Shown piece after piece: positions 25,101 to 33,590 of a stretch of 61,231 nucleotides of DNA. The stretch spans positions 1 through 61,231 of the forward strand of contig NZ_VXKQ01000032.1 in assembly GCF_008711465.1 (NCBI RefSeq), written 5' to 3'. The notes under the pieces are model-generated. The model was given only the letters and a program-made list of their open reading frames with translations, was not told the DNA's origin and searched no databases. Position 1 is the first letter of the stretch. Each line of letters starts with the position of its first letter. A program made the position numbers and the translations under genes. This DNA is from Francisella sp. SYW-9. GTDB taxonomy: Bacteria; Pseudomonadota; Gammaproteobacteria; Francisellales; Francisellaceae.

Positions 25101-28100
25101 TACTATAGGCTCTTTATCAGGGACTGGATTGGCTGATTTCATATTAGGTACTGGCGCTGATAATAATATTTCTGGAGGCAATAGTGCTGATAAAATAATA
25201 GGAGGCTCAGGCTTAGATAAGTTATATGGTAATAATCATAATGATGAGTTACATGGAGAAGAGGGAGATGATTACTTACATGGAGGGTCTCAGTCAGATA
25301 TTCTTTATGGAGGAGAAGGAGATGATACTTTAATAGGGGATAACATAATTACCTCAGAGGTTGGTTATAATAGATATACGATTGATACTAGGAAGTTAGA
25401 AGCAAAATATAATAAAGGAGATGATATATTAGCAGGAGGTAGAGGTAACGATACCTTAGCGGGAGGTTATGGAAGTGACACATATATTTTTAATAAAGGA
25501 GATGGAATAGATACTATAACGGAGATGTTATTAAATGACTATGCTCATACAAAATATGATAGTACAGCAAGAGATAAGATAGTATTTGGTGAGGGTTTAA
25601 ATCAAGAAGATATTAATATTTCAGTAGATGGTAAAGATTTATTAGTAAGTTTTACCGGAGCAGAAGGCGACCAGTTAATCTTAAAAGATTTTATGTCTAG
25701 AACTACGATTAATAACTTTGAATTTGCAGATGGAACAAGACTAGATACAAATCAGTTAATGTCAATTACAGAAGTACAAGGTACTGATGATAATGATAAT
25801 TTCTCTGGATTTGGAGGAGTAGATCTATTTGAAGGAAATGTTGGGGATGATGTAATCTCAGGTAACTCAGGTAACGATGAGTTATCAGGTGGAAAAGGTT
25901 CAGATAGATTATATGGCAATAACCATGACGATAGTTTAGATGGAGGAGAAGGAGATGATTACTTACATGGAGGGTCTCAATCAGATATTCTTTATGGAGG
26001 AGAAGGAGATGATACTTTAATAGGGGATAACATAATCACCTCAGAGGTTGGTTATAATAGATATACGATTGATACTAGGAAGTTAGAAGCAAAATATAAT
26101 AAAGGAGATGATGTATTAGCTGGAGGTAAAGGAGATGACAGTCTTGCAGGTGGGTATGGAAGTGACATTTACATTTTCAATAAAGGAGATGGTGTAGATA
26201 CAATCACTGAGATGTTATTGAATGACTATGCTCATACAAAATATGATAGTACAGCAAGGGATAAGATAGTATTTGGCGAAGGTATAAATAAAGAAGATAT
26301 ATTACTTTCTTTATCAGGGAAGGATTTATTAGTTAATTTCAGAGGTAGTGAAACAGATCAGCTAATATTAAAAGACTTTATGTCAAATAATACAATCAAT
26401 AATTTTGAATTTGCAGATGGTAGTAGGTTAGATAGAAATAACTTTATGTCATTAGATGTATTAGAGGGTACAGATGAGGCAGATAGCATCAGTGGTTATG
26501 GTGGAGCTGAAATTATATTAGCTGGAGCTGGGAATGATGTAATTTCAGGTAATTCAGGAGATGATGAGTTATCAGGAGGTGAAGGTAATGATAAGTTATA
26601 TGGTAATAATCATAATGACACTTTAGATGGTGGGTTAGGAGATGATTATTTACATGGGGGTAATCAGTCGGATGTACTTCAAGGTGGAGAAGGTAACGAT
26701 ACCTTAGTAGGAGATAGTTTTAGTAATAGTACATATTACTACACAAAGCGAGATGAAGTTAATCACTCAGGAGATGATGTATTAACTGGGGGCAAAGGAG
26801 ATGATGGTTTAGCTGGTGGATATGGAAGTGATACATACATTTTCAATAAAGGAGATGGAGTCGATACGATCACTGAGGTATTGACTAGTGAGTATGGTTA
26901 TAGAGTTTTTGATAAGAGTTCGAGAGATACAGTTAAGTTTGGAGAAGGTATACAAGCGAGTGATCTTAACTTTACCTATGATGGTAATGATGTTCATGTA
27001 ACATTTAATGGCTTAGATACAGATAAATTAATTCTTAAGAATTTTAAAGGAAGTACATTAGATAAGTTTGAATTTGCTAATGGTAATGTTTTAAATAAAT
27101 CAGATATCAAAATAGGTACAGTTGGAGATGATACATTAGTAGGTAATGCTAATGATAATATTATCTCAAGTGGCGAAGGCTCAGATATAATCACAGGTGG
27201 TCAAGGTGATGATTCAATTAGTGTTTCAGGTATAGGAAATACTATCAACTACAATCTCGGAGATGGTTTTGATAATATTAGCTCACTGGGTGAAGGTTAT
27301 GAAGGTAGTGATAAAGTAGTTTTTGGCAAAGGGATCACTCAAGAAGATTTAACTTATAACCAAGATGGTAATGATTTAATTATTAATGTCAAAGGTGATC
27401 AAGCACAAGGATTTAGACTAGTTAATTTTGGTATTGAGCAAGGAAGTAATATTGGTAGCTTTGAATTTGCGAATGGTACATTTGCTTCTCCTAGAGATAT
27501 CTTAGATCAGATGAATAAGCCAGCACCAACCCATATAGGTACAGATTTATCAGAAAAGATAGTAGGTACTAATGATGCGGTAGATGTTGTACACGCAGGA
27601 GCTGGAGATGATACAGTTTATCTCGGTTCAGGGAATGATATAGCGGATGCTGGTGATGGTAATGATATAATTAAAGCTCTAAATGGTGGTGATAATACTA
27701 TAGACGGAGGAACTGGTAACGATAGAATAGAAACTGGAGCAGGTGCGGATAGATTATCTGGAGGCTTAGGTGATGATATTATTAAAGCAGGGGCTGGTGA
27801 TGATGTTATCACTGGAGGCTTAGGTAATGATGATATCAGTGGAGAGTTAGGAAATAATGTTATCAACTATAATCTTGGAGATGGACTTGATACAATCAGA
27901 GCAGCTAAGCTAGATGTTACAGATCAGACAGATAAGATAGTATTTGGTGAAAATATATCTCAAGATGATGTTCTGTACTTACAAAGAAATGAAGATTTAT
28001 TTGTTCAAGTAGGAGCAGATCCTGAACAAGGATTATTAGTTAAGAAGTTTTATGCTAAAAGTGGTTATGAAACTAAAGTATCAGGCTTTGAATTTGCAGA

Positions 28101-28869
28101 TGGTAGTTTTAAGGCTATAGAAGATATTCAACCAGTAACATTAGGTACAGATTTAGGAGAAAAGATAGTTGGTACTAATGATGTAGTAGATGTTGTACAC
28201 GCTGGAGCTGGGGATGATACAGTTTATCTAGGTTCAGGGAATGATATAGCAGATGCTGGTGATGGTAATGATATAGTTAAAGCTCTAAATGGTGGTGATA
28301 ATACTATAGATGGAGGCACTGGTAACGATAGGATAGAAACTGGAGCAGGTTCAGATATGCTATCTGGAGGCTTAGGCGATGATATTATTAAAGCTGGAGC
28401 AGGTAATGATGTAATCACAGGAGGTCAAGGAGATGATATCTTAGCTGGAGGAGCTGGATCTGATACTTATGAGTATTCAACTGGAGATGGTAATGATACT
28501 ATCAATCTAGCAGGAGATGGCTCTACAGATACACTAAAGCTAAATGATATTTCAAAAGATGATATATTAATCTCAAGATCAGATAATGACCTTGAGATTA
28601 ATTTTCATGATCAGTTATCCTCATTGATTGTAGATGACTATTTTGAATCACAGTTTAATAATGATTCACTTATTATAGACACTAATGATGAATTTCAGAT
28701 GTTGTTAGGAGCAAATGCAAATAAAATGGCAGAGATATTAGCAGCAAATACATCAAGTGACGAAGATATTGATGGAGGTAGTGTAGATGGTAGTAATCAA
28801 ATTACTACACAAGTCGATGCATCACAGCTAGCTGATTTGTGGGTGCCTAAGAATAATAGATATGTTTAA
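22153..28869 (+). CDS. giant RTX protein with lipase-like N-terminus
   Basis: A 2238-residue calcium-binding repeat protein without a signal peptide. Residues about 100-260 resemble an alpha/beta-hydrolase (DUF2974/Mbeg1-like), with GHSKSG at 189-194, although the usual GxSxG ends in S-G here. Residues about 516-655 carry four EF-hand-like acidic loops (DLDGDGQLE, DLDGSNTID, DLDSSGDG, DVDQDGVTD). From about 990 to 2105 come roughly six modules, each with GGxGxDxLx nonapeptides followed by a haemolysin-related segment (GDG-DTI...FGEG...NFEFADG). The nonapeptides bind calcium and suggest type I secretion, usually through a C-terminal signal. No HlyB/HlyD/TolC-like genes are in the window. Likely a surface or secreted lipase/adhesin. 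Confidence 0.88.
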   Translation: MSLLTPTGSTQRDISNRQAVFKTLSYSALFDDKSKINEINGADPDKRLTYGQLLYKLDNNGNLIPDGNGAYELKPEVKKDAFISSFLNKNSNLATDLLHYQIDQVVHSDDGLVATAVVDTKHPETAYLTARGSTAGTVKQLWDDWAKANTKLAANEYVTNFEIAQVVDFENFIKDVQTKFNYETINPGGHSKSGYLTQMGTAYVLKYYPDVLGQADSFNGPVATRAIGLRYGEEYVQKTLEVTNLHMTTGDIVSEVGNVLGNVDGKFLIYNSISDNPSSHTSLSFSELDMSTFYTDYFEGGIYAVDQHGDSIYGEPVVNVEKWTQDYAKILSYEDQIRAQIDNMGSNDSDIDVLIVRAEGYLQGTIDTATFGLVSFGPYAELDKIKDNKQHMENLLKGVYGLPTIENNALATKEYITESLGGAENVKLLNSIADVTINGLSSETLHNSYDKVVNITTLLFSSAEKLDASDREQFVNSLQRSDLIDNLFGVEGSEDVTLDSIISDKFIDANTQLYGDPLVVDLDGDGQLETRGATGEVLFDHSGDGQATGTGWVNAEDGLLVRDLDGSNTIDSGRELFGDNTIKSDGTKAKDGFDALSDLDSSGDGVFDANDDAFSEVKVWQDVDQDGVTDEGELLSLADAGISSIDLNANSVNQNIEGGILRKTSTATTKDGTTTAVGAIDFAENKFYSRFADELEISPDLEGSINIAGQGALRSLHEASSLSSELNDLLTGLYSGDAPVTDSAIHEVLLEWAKSAENFTTSLELLDGYTLEDGTQINLDVSDRVKTIIEKTAVLEALNGERLLKYQITNSGGKYSVNIRTGVETSDFRIGGADVLKGSEVSLNDWDFHRLADSGRTTVINEGYANAFNSIKDSIETNRLLGEVQPFLLENILFELDDVGEVAFNFDGINDAIVEKFKADPSTGLDFYKNVVEAKEVTFLKEGWDNQSVLQNEIPRGLSEVLNAEVILNDAEKINFLVDGKLYTIGSLSGTGLADFILGTGADNNISGGNSADKIIGGSGLDKLYGNNHNDELHGEEGDDYLHGGSQSDILYGGEGDDTLIGDNIITSEVGYNRYTIDTRKLEAKYNKGDDILAGGRGNDTLAGGYGSDTYIFNKGDGIDTITEMLLNDYAHTKYDSTARDKIVFGEGLNQEDINISVDGKDLLVSFTGAEGDQLILKDFMSRTTINNFEFADGTRLDTNQLMSITEVQGTDDNDNFSGFGGVDLFEGNVGDDVISGNSGNDELSGGKGSDRLYGNNHDDSLDGGEGDDYLHGGSQSDILYGGEGDDTLIGDNIITSEVGYNRYTIDTRKLEAKYNKGDDVLAGGKGDDSLAGGYGSDIYIFNKGDGVDTITEMLLNDYAHTKYDSTARDKIVFGEGINKEDILLSLSGKDLLVNFRGSETDQLILKDFMSNNTINNFEFADGSRLDRNNFMSLDVLEGTDEADSISGYGGAEIILAGAGNDVISGNSGDDELSGGEGNDKLYGNNHNDTLDGGLGDDYLHGGNQSDVLQGGEGNDTLVGDSFSNSTYYYTKRDEVNHSGDDVLTGGKGDDGLAGGYGSDTYIFNKGDGVDTITEVLTSEYGYRVFDKSSRDTVKFGEGIQASDLNFTYDGNDVHVTFNGLDTDKLILKNFKGSTLDKFEFANGNVLNKSDIKIGTVGDDTLVGNANDNIISSGEGSDIITGGQGDDSISVSGIGNTINYNLGDGFDNISSLGEGYEGSDKVVFGKGITQEDLTYNQDGNDLIINVKGDQAQGFRLVNFGIEQGSNIGSFEFANGTFASPRDILDQMNKPAPTHIGTDLSEKIVGTNDAVDVVHAGAGDDTVYLGSGNDIADAGDGNDIIKALNGGDNTIDGGTGNDRIETGAGADRLSGGLGDDIIKAGAGDDVITGGLGNDDISGELGNNVINYNLGDGLDTIRAAKLDVTDQTDKIVFGENISQDDVLYLQRNEDLFVQVGADPEQGLLVKKFYAKSGYETKVSGFEFADGSFKAIEDIQPVTLGTDLGEKIVGTNDVVDVVHAGAGDDTVYLGSGNDIADAGDGNDIVKALNGGDNTIDGGTGNDRIETGAGSDMLSGGLGDDIIKAGAGNDVITGGQGDDILAGGAGSDTYEYSTGDGNDTINLAGDGSTDTLKLNDISKDDILISRSDNDLEINFHDQLSSLIVDDYFESQFNNDSLIIDTNDEFQMLLGANANKMAEILAANTSSDEDIDGGSVDGSNQITTQVDASQLADLWVPKNNRYV
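25264..26122 (+). repeat. near-identical RTX module duplication (period 687 bp)
   Basis: Bases 25264-25435 recur at 25951-26122 with only a few changed bases, all or nearly all silent or conservative. The offset of 687 bases is 229 codons, one full RTX module. The shared stretch encodes the nonapeptides plus an unusual insert containing EVGYNRYTIDTRKLEAKYN. Such identity marks recent duplication or gene conversion within the coding sequence. Confidence 0.8.
27541..28406 (+). repeat. second RTX module duplication (period 606 bp)
   Basis: Bases 27541-27800 recur at about 28147-28406 with scattered differences. The offset of 606 bases is 202 codons. The repeated part encodes DVVHAGAGDDTVYLGSGND and following nonapeptides. 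It is more diverged than the 687-bp pair, so the two duplications are of different age. Confidence 0.75.
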
Positions 28870-28946
28870 ATAATTAATAAATAAAATCAAGTGTTAAGTT
28901 TTTCTGAAGTCAGGTTATAATTATATTTCTTCTCAAAAGAACAGTG

Positions 28947-29639
28947 TTATAAGCCAACAGTAATTTCCTTTAATATTAAAAGTGCAAAAAAGGGTACTAG
29001 AATGATTCTTGTTCCAATTCGCTTTAATTTATAAGAAAAAGATGCTGATTCATTATTTAATTCATTGAAGGTATAAAACATATACTTAGTTTGATAAAGA
29101 GATTTTACTTTAATTATAGTGTTATTTAGCTTTGGTGCAGAGGTAACTAAGTATGCTTTAATGCTTTCATTTTTTTCTAAATTAGCTAGAGTTACACTAT
29201 AGGGTTTATTGTAATAATAATTATAACGAGTATTATTTGTAGTATTTAGCAAAATATTATTTTGTTTTTGAGTTTTTGCTATGTATTCATAATGAATATT
29301 ATCAGTAATTTTATCTACTTTGGTGAGAGATATTATATGTAATTTCTTAAAGTTTAAGTTCAAGAAGTCTTCAGAAGAAACTTCTTTATTTTTATTACCA
29401 GCCTCTAAATTTGTATAATAGCAATCTTGCTCATTTCCCCAAAAATGTTCTTTACAGAAATATACAGTATAAATAGCTTTATCTTTTGCTGGATTACTAA
29501 TATCTGTATGCTTAGTTTTAACCTTATAATAGGTATTATCAGAATTTCTAATAAATTTTTTAATATTATTATTTTCCGTAGCTAAAGCAAAATTACAGAA
29601 TAAGAATATTAAAATCGTTGGAAAAAGTATTTTATACAT
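28947..29639 (-). CDS. exported protein of unknown function
   Basis: A 230-residue protein with an N-terminal signal sequence (MYKILFPTILIFLFCNFALA, cleavage after ALA) and a hydrophobic C-terminal stretch (about 212-230, LVPFFALLILKEITVGL) that could anchor it in a membrane. The mature part is rich in asparagine, lysine and tyrosine and has two cysteines (YFCKEHF, QDCYY) that may form a disulfide. No family is recognised. It converges on the RTX gene and lies 65 bases downstream of ttcA on the same strand. Confidence 0.65.
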   Translation of the reverse strand: MYKILFPTILIFLFCNFALATENNNIKKFIRNSDNTYYKVKTKHTDISNPAKDKAIYTVYFCKEHFWGNEQDCYYTNLEAGNKNKEVSSEDFLNLNFKKLHIISLTKVDKITDNIHYEYIAKTQKQNNILLNTTNNTRYNYYYNKPYSVTLANLEKNESIKAYLVTSAPKLNNTIIKVKSLYQTKYMFYTFNELNNESASFSYKLKRIGTRIILVPFFALLILKEITVGL

Positions 29640-29704
29640 TAAACTTTAAAGTATGATTACCAATAATCAAAAGTAAATTAAAACCATACCATTAAGTCAA
29701 TAAA

Positions 29705-30466
29705 CTATTGTTTGATCAAGTTTTTATCCATTAGATGACTTGGTAATACATTTGAAAGTGAATTTAAAATATTACTTGGTACTTTTGGATTCTCATGTGC
29801 TAAATCTTGGATAAGCTTTTTAACCTTTTTTCTTTTAAGATTCTCTTGAGAGCCACATAAATTACATGGAATTATTGGAAAATCTTGTTCTTTAGCAAAT
29901 TCTATCAAGTCACGCTCTTGGACTAATACCATTGGGCGGATTACAGTATTTTCACCATCTTTAGTAATAAACTTAGGTGGCATAGATTTGATTTGTCCTT
30001 GATATAAGATAGACATTAGTAAAGATTCAATTAAGTCATCACGATGATGCCCTAGAATGATCTTGTCCATTTTATGCTCTTTTGCATATCTATAGATATT
30101 ACCACGGCGAAGTCTTGAACATAAAGAACAATAAGTTTTACCTTCTGGAACTTTATCTATCACTACGCCGTAAGTATTTTTTGTCTCAATTTCATAAGCT
30201 ACACCTAGATCATCAAGGTATTTTCTAAGTTTGCTATCATCCCAACCAGGTTGAGACTGATCTAATGTATATACATGAAGATCTATATCATAAGTTCCAT
30301 CCTTAATAAGACCATGTAGAACTTTCAGAAGTCCAAAAGAATCCTTACCACCAGATAGACAGAGCATAACTTTATCGCCTTTATTGAGAAGCTTATAATC
30401 AGCAATAGCTTTAGTAATATAGTGACGTAATTTTTTCTCAGTCTTGCTTATTTTGATGTCGGTCAT
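29705..30466 (-). CDS. ttcA: tRNA 2-thiocytidine biosynthesis protein
   Basis: A 253-residue PP-loop ATPase that thiolates C32 of some tRNAs using a [4Fe-4S] cluster. The PP-loop [10 protein letters not shown] is near residue 40. The iron-sulphur cysteines are in YCSLC (about 115) and PCNLC (about 201), and [10 protein letters not shown] and GSQENLKR complete the TtcA signature. The gene starts immediately after the smpB stop with no gap, so the two probably form one minus-strand transcript. Confidence 0.94.
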   Translation of the reverse strand: MTDIKISKTEKKLRHYITKAIADYKLLNKGDKVMLCLSGGKDSFGLLKVLHGLIKDGTYDIDLHVYTLDQSQPGWDDSKLRKYLDDLGVAYEIETKNTYGVVIDKVPEGKTYCSLCSRLRRGNIYRYAKEHKMDKIILGHHRDDLIESLLMSILYQGQIKSMPPKFITKDGENTVIRPMVLVQERDLIEFAKEQDFPIIPCNLCGSQENLKRKKVKKLIQDLAHENPKVPSNILNSLSNVLPSHLMDKNLIKQ

Positions 30467-30940
30467 TTATCTATGCGCCTTTTTAAAGATTCTATCTTTC
30501 TCACGAGCCCAATCTTTATCTTTTTGAGCTTGACGCTTATCATGTGTTTTCTTACCTTGAGCTAGAGCTATCTCAACTTTTACGCGAGGGCCTTTCCAAT
30601 ACATGGCAAGTGGTACGCATGTTAGACCTTTTTGTTCAACTCTACCCATGATCTTGTCTATTTCACGACGATTAAGTAGTAGCTTACGTGTAGCTGAAGC
30701 ATCTGGTATTATATGTGTAGATGCAGATAGTAGCGGTGTGATTAGGCAGTTAAATAGCCATGCTTCACCACGTTTGATATGCACATGACTATCTATCATC
30801 TGAACTTTACCAGCTCTGATACTTTTGACCTCCCATCCTTGTAGTACTATTCCAGCTTCAAATTTTTCTAAAATAGTATAATCATGGAAGGCTCTTTTAT
30901 TCCTAGCAATAGTTGCTGGAGAGACCTTATGTTTACTCAT
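30467..30940 (-). CDS. smpB: SsrA-binding protein
   Basis: A 157-residue partner of tmRNA in ribosome rescue. The OB-fold core shows [24 protein letters not shown], the family's tmRNA-binding face, then AWLFNC and LLLNRREI, and ends in the basic KKTHDKRQ...[10 protein letters not shown] tail that reads the empty mRNA channel. It is divergent from ratA, the same neighbour pair as in many gammaproteobacteria. Confidence 0.96.
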   Translation of the reverse strand: MSKHKVSPATIARNKRAFHDYTILEKFEAGIVLQGWEVKSIRAGKVQMIDSHVHIKRGEAWLFNCLITPLLSASTHIIPDASATRKLLLNRREIDKIMGRVEQKGLTCVPLAMYWKGPRVKVEIALAQGKKTHDKRQAQKDKDWAREKDRIFKKAHR

Positions 30941-31014
30941 AACTTTATTATTTTTTGTAAAAGATATACAATGTAGGGCTATATATTATCAGCAAAACAC
31001 AAAAGATTAAATAA

Positions 31015-31446
31015 ATGAATAAAGTTAATAAATCTGCAATTGTAAATTATAGTGCTGCACAGATGTATAATCTTGTAAATGATATTGACAGCTACCCTGA
31101 ATTTTTACCAATGTGCTATGACATTGAAGTTTTTGAGCATACTGAAACAGAGGCAAAAGCATCTTTAAAAATTAAATCTGGTTTTGTTAAGCTAGACTTT
31201 GCTACACATAATACAATGGTAAAAAATGAGCATATCCATTTAAACCTTATGAATGGACCTTTTAAAAGCTTAATTGGTGACTGGAGATTTGAACCTCAAG
31301 ATGAAAGCTCGTGTAAAGTTACATTAGATATGGAATTTACTTTTGAAAATAAATTTGTAGAAATGGCTCTTGGACCAGTATTTCGTGGTTTAGCAGATAA
31401 GATGTTAGGAGCTTTTTGTAAACGTGCAGAAGAGGTTTATAAATAG
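31015..31446 (+). CDS. ratA: START/COQ10-family protein RatA
   Basis: A 143-residue START-like protein of the polyketide cyclase/COQ10 group. It opens with NKSAIVNYSAAQMYNLVNDIDSYPEFLPMC, the family signature, and ends with a long helix over the pocket (GPVFRGLADKMLGAFCKRAEEVY). Homologs bind coenzyme Q or its precursors; in E. coli the protein has been described as inhibiting 70S assembly. It overlaps rnfH by one base (TAGTG). Confidence 0.88.
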   Translation: MNKVNKSAIVNYSAAQMYNLVNDIDSYPEFLPMCYDIEVFEHTETEAKASLKIKSGFVKLDFATHNTMVKNEHIHLNLMNGPFKSLIGDWRFEPQDESSCKVTLDMEFTFENKFVEMALGPVFRGLADKMLGAFCKRAEEVYK

Positions 31447-31751
31447 TGAAAGTAGAAGTTATTTATGCTTTACCAAATGAACAAAAATCTTTTTTTGTTG
31501 AATCTGAAGAATCTATGACGATTAGACAAGTTATTGACCAATCAAAAATAGTTCATAAATATCCAGAGCTAGAGAACTTAGAAGAGCTAAAGGTCGGCAT
31601 ATATAGTGAAATTGTTGACTTAGATCATCCTGTAAAAGATAAAGATAGAGTTGAGATATATAGAAATCTAACTATCGATCCTAAACAAGCTCGTATGCTT
31701 AGAGCTGAACAAAAGCGTAAAAGAGAAGGCATAAGAGGCTTTGGAGCGTAA
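31446..31751 (+). CDS. rnfH: RnfH/RatB family protein (UPF0125)
   Basis: A 101-residue ubiquitin-like-fold protein starting with GTG that overlaps the ratA stop. KVEVIYALPNEQKSFFVE and the DRVEIYRNLTIDPKQAR segment are the UPF0125 signature. It is the usual partner of ratA; the molecular role is unclear. The end overlaps the start of a REP-associated transposase gene by 11 bp. Confidence 0.88.
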   Translation: MKVEVIYALPNEQKSFFVESEESMTIRQVIDQSKIVHKYPELENLEELKVGIYSEIVDLDHPVKDKDRVEIYRNLTIDPKQARMLRAEQKRKREGIRGFGA

Positions 31752-32319
31752 AAGAGCTTTTCAATGCAAAAATCATCGTCTAGAAAATTTTGATTATTCT
31801 CAAAATGGTTATTATTATGTGACTATTTGTACCAAGGAAAGGGTTAATTATTTTGGTGATATATTATCGGATGGTCAGATGACTTTGAATGACTGTGGAA
31901 AGATAGTTTATGCTGCGTTAGAAAATATTTCTAAATTCTATGAGCAAGTTTTATTGGATGAGTTTGTAGTTATGCCTAATCATATTCATGCAATAATTAT
32001 AATGCAAAAAGATAATGTTAATGTAGGGACAGAACAGTGTTCTGTCCTCTCTAATTTAGATGAAGAATCTATGGTAGAACAATTTGCTACCACTACAAAT
32101 AGGGTTAATTTATCTCAGATCATTAAATCTTATAAAAATATATGTACTAAACAAATCAGAAATAATCTTGGATTATCAGATTTTGAATGGCAGAGATCCT
32201 TTTATGATCATATAATAATAGACGAGCAATCCTTATTAAAGATCAGAGAGTATATAAAAGATAATCCAGCTAAATGGCATTTAGACAAATATAACTGTGA
32301 GAATCAAAATGAGTACTAA
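31741..32319 (+). CDS. REP-associated tyrosine transposase (RAYT), HUH family
   Basis: A 192-residue Y1-transposase-like protein. It shows YYVTICTKER near the N-terminus, the metal-binding HUH motif in MPNHIHAIII (about residues 79-88) and the nucleophile tyrosine in WQRSFYDHII near 155, followed by the RAYT ending IREYIKDNPAKW. RAYTs are domesticated relatives of IS200/IS605 enzymes that cut palindromic single-stranded DNA and spread REP sequences. It starts at TTG 31741 inside rnfH and its end overlaps mnmC by 11 bp, so it is locked into a housekeeping operon. A perfect 21-bp palindrome lies within the gene. Confidence 0.88.
   Translation: MERKRAFQCKNHRLENFDYSQNGYYYVTICTKERVNYFGDILSDGQMTLNDCGKIVYAALENISKFYEQVLLDEFVVMPNHIHAIIIMQKDNVNVGTEQCSVLSNLDEESMVEQFATTTNRVNLSQIIKSYKNICTKQIRNNLGLSDFEWQRSFYDHIIIDEQSLLKIREYIKDNPAKWHLDKYNCENQNEY
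32027..32047. repeat. perfect palindrome inside the RAYT coding sequence
   Basis: GGACAGAACA and TGTTCTGTCC surround a single G, a 10-1-10 perfect inverted repeat. It falls in a variable, non-conserved loop of the transposase, between the HUH motif and the catalytic tyrosine. It reads as VGTEQCSVLS in the protein. Its position and symmetry suggest a REP-like sequence inserted in, or captured by, its own enzyme's gene. Confidence 0.7.
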
Positions 32320-33514
32320 AAAAGTAGCTATCATTGGAGCTGGATTAGCAGGGTGCTCATTAGCGTATGAGCTTAGTAAATCAAATAATTTTGATATAAC
32401 TATATTTGATAAAAATTCTGAGGTAGCCAGTGAAGCATCAGGTAATTTTGCTGGTATTTTAGAACCATATTTAACTTCAGATAATAATTTCTCAGATCAG
32501 TTTCATACTTTAGGCTATAGTTTATTATTGGACTTTATAAATAAACATAAAGATCAAATAGATATATGTAACCAAGGAGTATTACAGATATTAAGTGATG
32601 AGAAGGATCTAAAACGATATCAAAAAATATTCGCCAAAAGAGATATGGATTCTAATCTAGCTCAATTGCTTTCTGATCAAGAGTTAGTCAGATTTATTAA
32701 TAAAGATATTTCAAAACAAGCAGTTTACTATCCTAATGCTTTATCTGTAGTGCCTAAAAGTATTTGCCAGCTATGGTTTAAATTATCAGATGCTAAGTTA
32801 GAATTAGGAACTGAAGTATTAGGTATTAAAAAATTAGAAGAAAACCTTTGGCAATTAGAGTTTAGTAAATTTAAAGGAAATTTTGATATAGTAATTTTTG
32901 CAGGTGGATATCAACTATTTAAGAATATTTCTTATTTACAAAAAATTCCTGTGTATCCTTCTTATGGCCAGCTTACGGTTATAGAAAAATATTTTGATAT
33001 AGATAAAACTATAGTTGATAAAGGATATATTATTCCAGGCTATAAAGATAATCTCCAAGTTATTGGAGCAACATTTAGGGATAATTCAGATACTAGTGGT
33101 GAGCTTCGAAATGTGGATGATGAGTTTAATATCTCTCAAATAAAACAAATATCATTAAATAATCATGATACTGGTATAAATATTGTTGACTCAAGAGTTG
33201 CTATGCGATGTGTAACATCTGATCATTTGCCTATTATTGGGCAGTTGGTAGATTACGATAAGTTTGAACAAGATTTTTATCAACCTTTATCAAAAGGGTA
33301 CCCTAAATCTAAGATGCCAAAAGTTAGCTATGAAGCAGGATTGTATGTTTCATCTGGATTTGGCTCTAAAGGGATGTGCTCATCTTTAATCGCTGCAAAA
33401 ATTATTTCTTCGAAAATATTAAATCAAAAAAGTATCGTATCTGATAAGTTATTAGAAGCTGCATCACCACAAAGATTTTGGGTTAGAAACTTTAAGAAAA
33501 GTTTAAGACTCTAA
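32309..33514 (+). CDS. mnmC: FAD-dependent tRNA mnm5(s2)U oxidoreductase, MnmC oxidase domain only
   Basis: About 401 residues, a DAO-fold flavoprotein starting at ATG 32309. The FAD-binding AIIGAGLAGCSLAYELSK is at the N-terminus, with ASGNFAGILEPY, MRCVTSDHLPIIGQL and GLYVSSGFGSKGMCSS matching the MnmC(o) domain, and SPQRFWVRNFKK near the end. MnmC(o) removes the carboxymethyl group from cmnm5U34 of tRNA. In enteric bacteria it is fused to a methyltransferase domain, which is absent here. Its start overlaps the RAYT gene. Confidence 0.82.
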   Translation: MSTKKVAIIGAGLAGCSLAYELSKSNNFDITIFDKNSEVASEASGNFAGILEPYLTSDNNFSDQFHTLGYSLLLDFINKHKDQIDICNQGVLQILSDEKDLKRYQKIFAKRDMDSNLAQLLSDQELVRFINKDISKQAVYYPNALSVVPKSICQLWFKLSDAKLELGTEVLGIKKLEENLWQLEFSKFKGNFDIVIFAGGYQLFKNISYLQKIPVYPSYGQLTVIEKYFDIDKTIVDKGYIIPGYKDNLQVIGATFRDNSDTSGELRNVDDEFNISQIKQISLNNHDTGINIVDSRVAMRCVTSDHLPIIGQLVDYDKFEQDFYQPLSKGYPKSKMPKVSYEAGLYVSSGFGSKGMCSSLIAAKIISSKILNQKSIVSDKLLEAASPQRFWVRNFKKSLRL

Positions 33515-33590
33515 CTTAGGGTTTATATTTAGCAATAATCATTTATAATTGCTTACTTCAAAAGGTTAGTATTGAAAAGTTTATTTTATT

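Noticed and set aside
25120-28480. CRISPR-like regular repetition
   Set aside because: The repeats are in frame, lack uniform spacers and encode GGxGxDxLx nonapeptides of an RTX protein.
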